Assembly: GCA_964503125.1 (NCBI GenBank)
Contig: CAZCZE010000037.1
Location: forward strand, 1 to 64,000
Direction: 5' to 3'
Source of the DNA: FEN-1219 sp964503125
GTDB lineage: Bacteria; Pseudomonadota; Gammaproteobacteria; Steroidobacterales; Rariloculaceae
DNA: 64,000 nt
Part shown: piece after piece, positions 63,658-64,000 of the stretch
Position numbering within the stretch: the stretch's first letter is position 1
How the letters are laid out: the number at the start of each line of letters is the position of its first letter
Translations under genes and position numbers: made by a program
The notes under the pieces: model-generated
Database searches by the model: none
The model's input: only the letters and a program-made list of their open reading frames with translations
What the model was told of the DNA's origin: nothing

Positions 63658-64000
63658 CTACAGCAACGCCAGGCTGATCTCCGGGAATGCCATCAGCAGG
63701 ATCGTCACGGCGAGCGTGATGAGCACGAACGGCAGCGCGCCGCGGAAAATCGTCGCGAGACTCATGGCGTCGTCGTCGAGGCTCGCCTTGATGACGTAGA
63801 CGCTCAAGCCGAACGGCGGCGTCAAGAGGCCGATCTCGATCGCGATCGTCGTCACGACGCCGAACCACACGAGGTTGGCGCCGAGCGCCGCCGCGACGGG
63901 CAACGCGAGCGGCAGCATGATGAGCATGATCGAGGTCGAGTCGAGCAGCATGCCAAGCAGGACCAACAGCACGAGGTAAGCCGCTAGAAAACCGAACAGG
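63658..64000 (-). CDS. TRAP transporter large permease, C-terminal part (runs off the window)
   Basis: About 114 codons of the C-terminus of a DctM-type permease: LVLLGMLLDSTSIMLIMLPL, WFGVVTTIAIEIGLLTPPFG, LSVYVIKASLDDDAMSLATI, ending PEISLALL. DctM proteins carry organic acids across the inner membrane with a solute-binding protein and Na+. The frame stays open to the end of the window, so the 5' part and the DctQ/DctP partners lie beyond it. Substrate unknown. Confidence 0.92.
   Translation of the reverse strand, partial: LFGFLAAYLVLLVLLGMLLDSTSIMLIMLPLALPVAAALGANLVWFGVVTTIAIEIGLLTPPFGLSVYVIKASLDDDAMSLATIFRGALPFVLITLAVTILLMAFPEISLALL

Overview
The window is a GC-rich chromosomal segment from a Gram-negative bacterium. 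Three TonB-dependent outer-membrane receptors, Tat-type secreted enzymes, DUF1552/DUF1592 proteins, several DUF6152 proteins, a YeiH-type transporter and a MoxR/DUF58/SpoIIM cluster together suggest a gammaproteobacterium of the Steroidobacter/Nevskia/Woeseia kind. That placement rests on gene content only. I saw no rRNA, tRNA or CRISPR array.

Layout. 0-5.1 kb: a TonB receptor with a clear terminator and two hypotheticals. 5.2-7.4 kb: a scarred stretch with a cut-off lipoprotein, a cut-off DUF1330 gene behind a MarR regulator, an IS91-type transposase remnant, a broken AHSA1 gene and a cut-off ORF. 7.6-9.3 kb: two coupled GNAT-fold acyltransferases. 9.5-16.3 kb: a tightly overlapping minus-strand run of RDD, SpoIIM-like, membrane protein, DUF4129, DUF4350, MoxR and DUF58, headed by DUF6152/DUF6644-like genes. 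Next come a MATE exporter, a DUF4159 protein and a bacterial PRMT-like methyltransferase. 20.8-31 kb: two TonB receptors, a Gre factor, a 1004-residue fusion of three NTF2-like modules with an esterase, a BrnTA toxin-antitoxin pair and a Tat-tagged methyltransferase. 31.3-38.8 kb: a five-gene run (DUF6152-like, MBL-fold, DUF1592 cytochrome-like, DUF1552, ankyrin). 39-49.5 kb: bactofilin, aminotransferase, carotenoid oxygenase, alpha/beta hydrolases, SleB-like hydrolase and a serine hydrolase.

49.7-52.8 kb holds the most interesting cassette: a coiled-coil/HEAT protein, a ParA ATPase with an N-terminal HTH-like extension, and a coiled-coil protein that starts with a short basic peptide. In architecture it matches the myxobacterial PomY/PomZ/PomX positioning system, and the basic peptide aligns with the ATPase-activating N-terminus of PomX as I remember it.

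52.8-54.6 kb is an insertion scar at the 3' end of an aquaglyceroporin gene. A second, about 92% identical copy of the gene's last ~170 bases lies 1.6 kb away, joined to a decayed Rhs fragment, with an unknown ORF in between. 54.4-58.6 kb is a five-gene minus-strand run: a 55-residue membrane protein, a DUF5395-like protein, a YeiH-type transporter, glycerol kinase and the aquaglyceroporin. 58.7-64 kb carries a homocysteine methyltransferase-like enzyme, an SH3 lipoprotein, a diguanylate cyclase, a glutathione transferase, a TPR protein and the C-terminus of a TRAP transporter permease that runs off the end.
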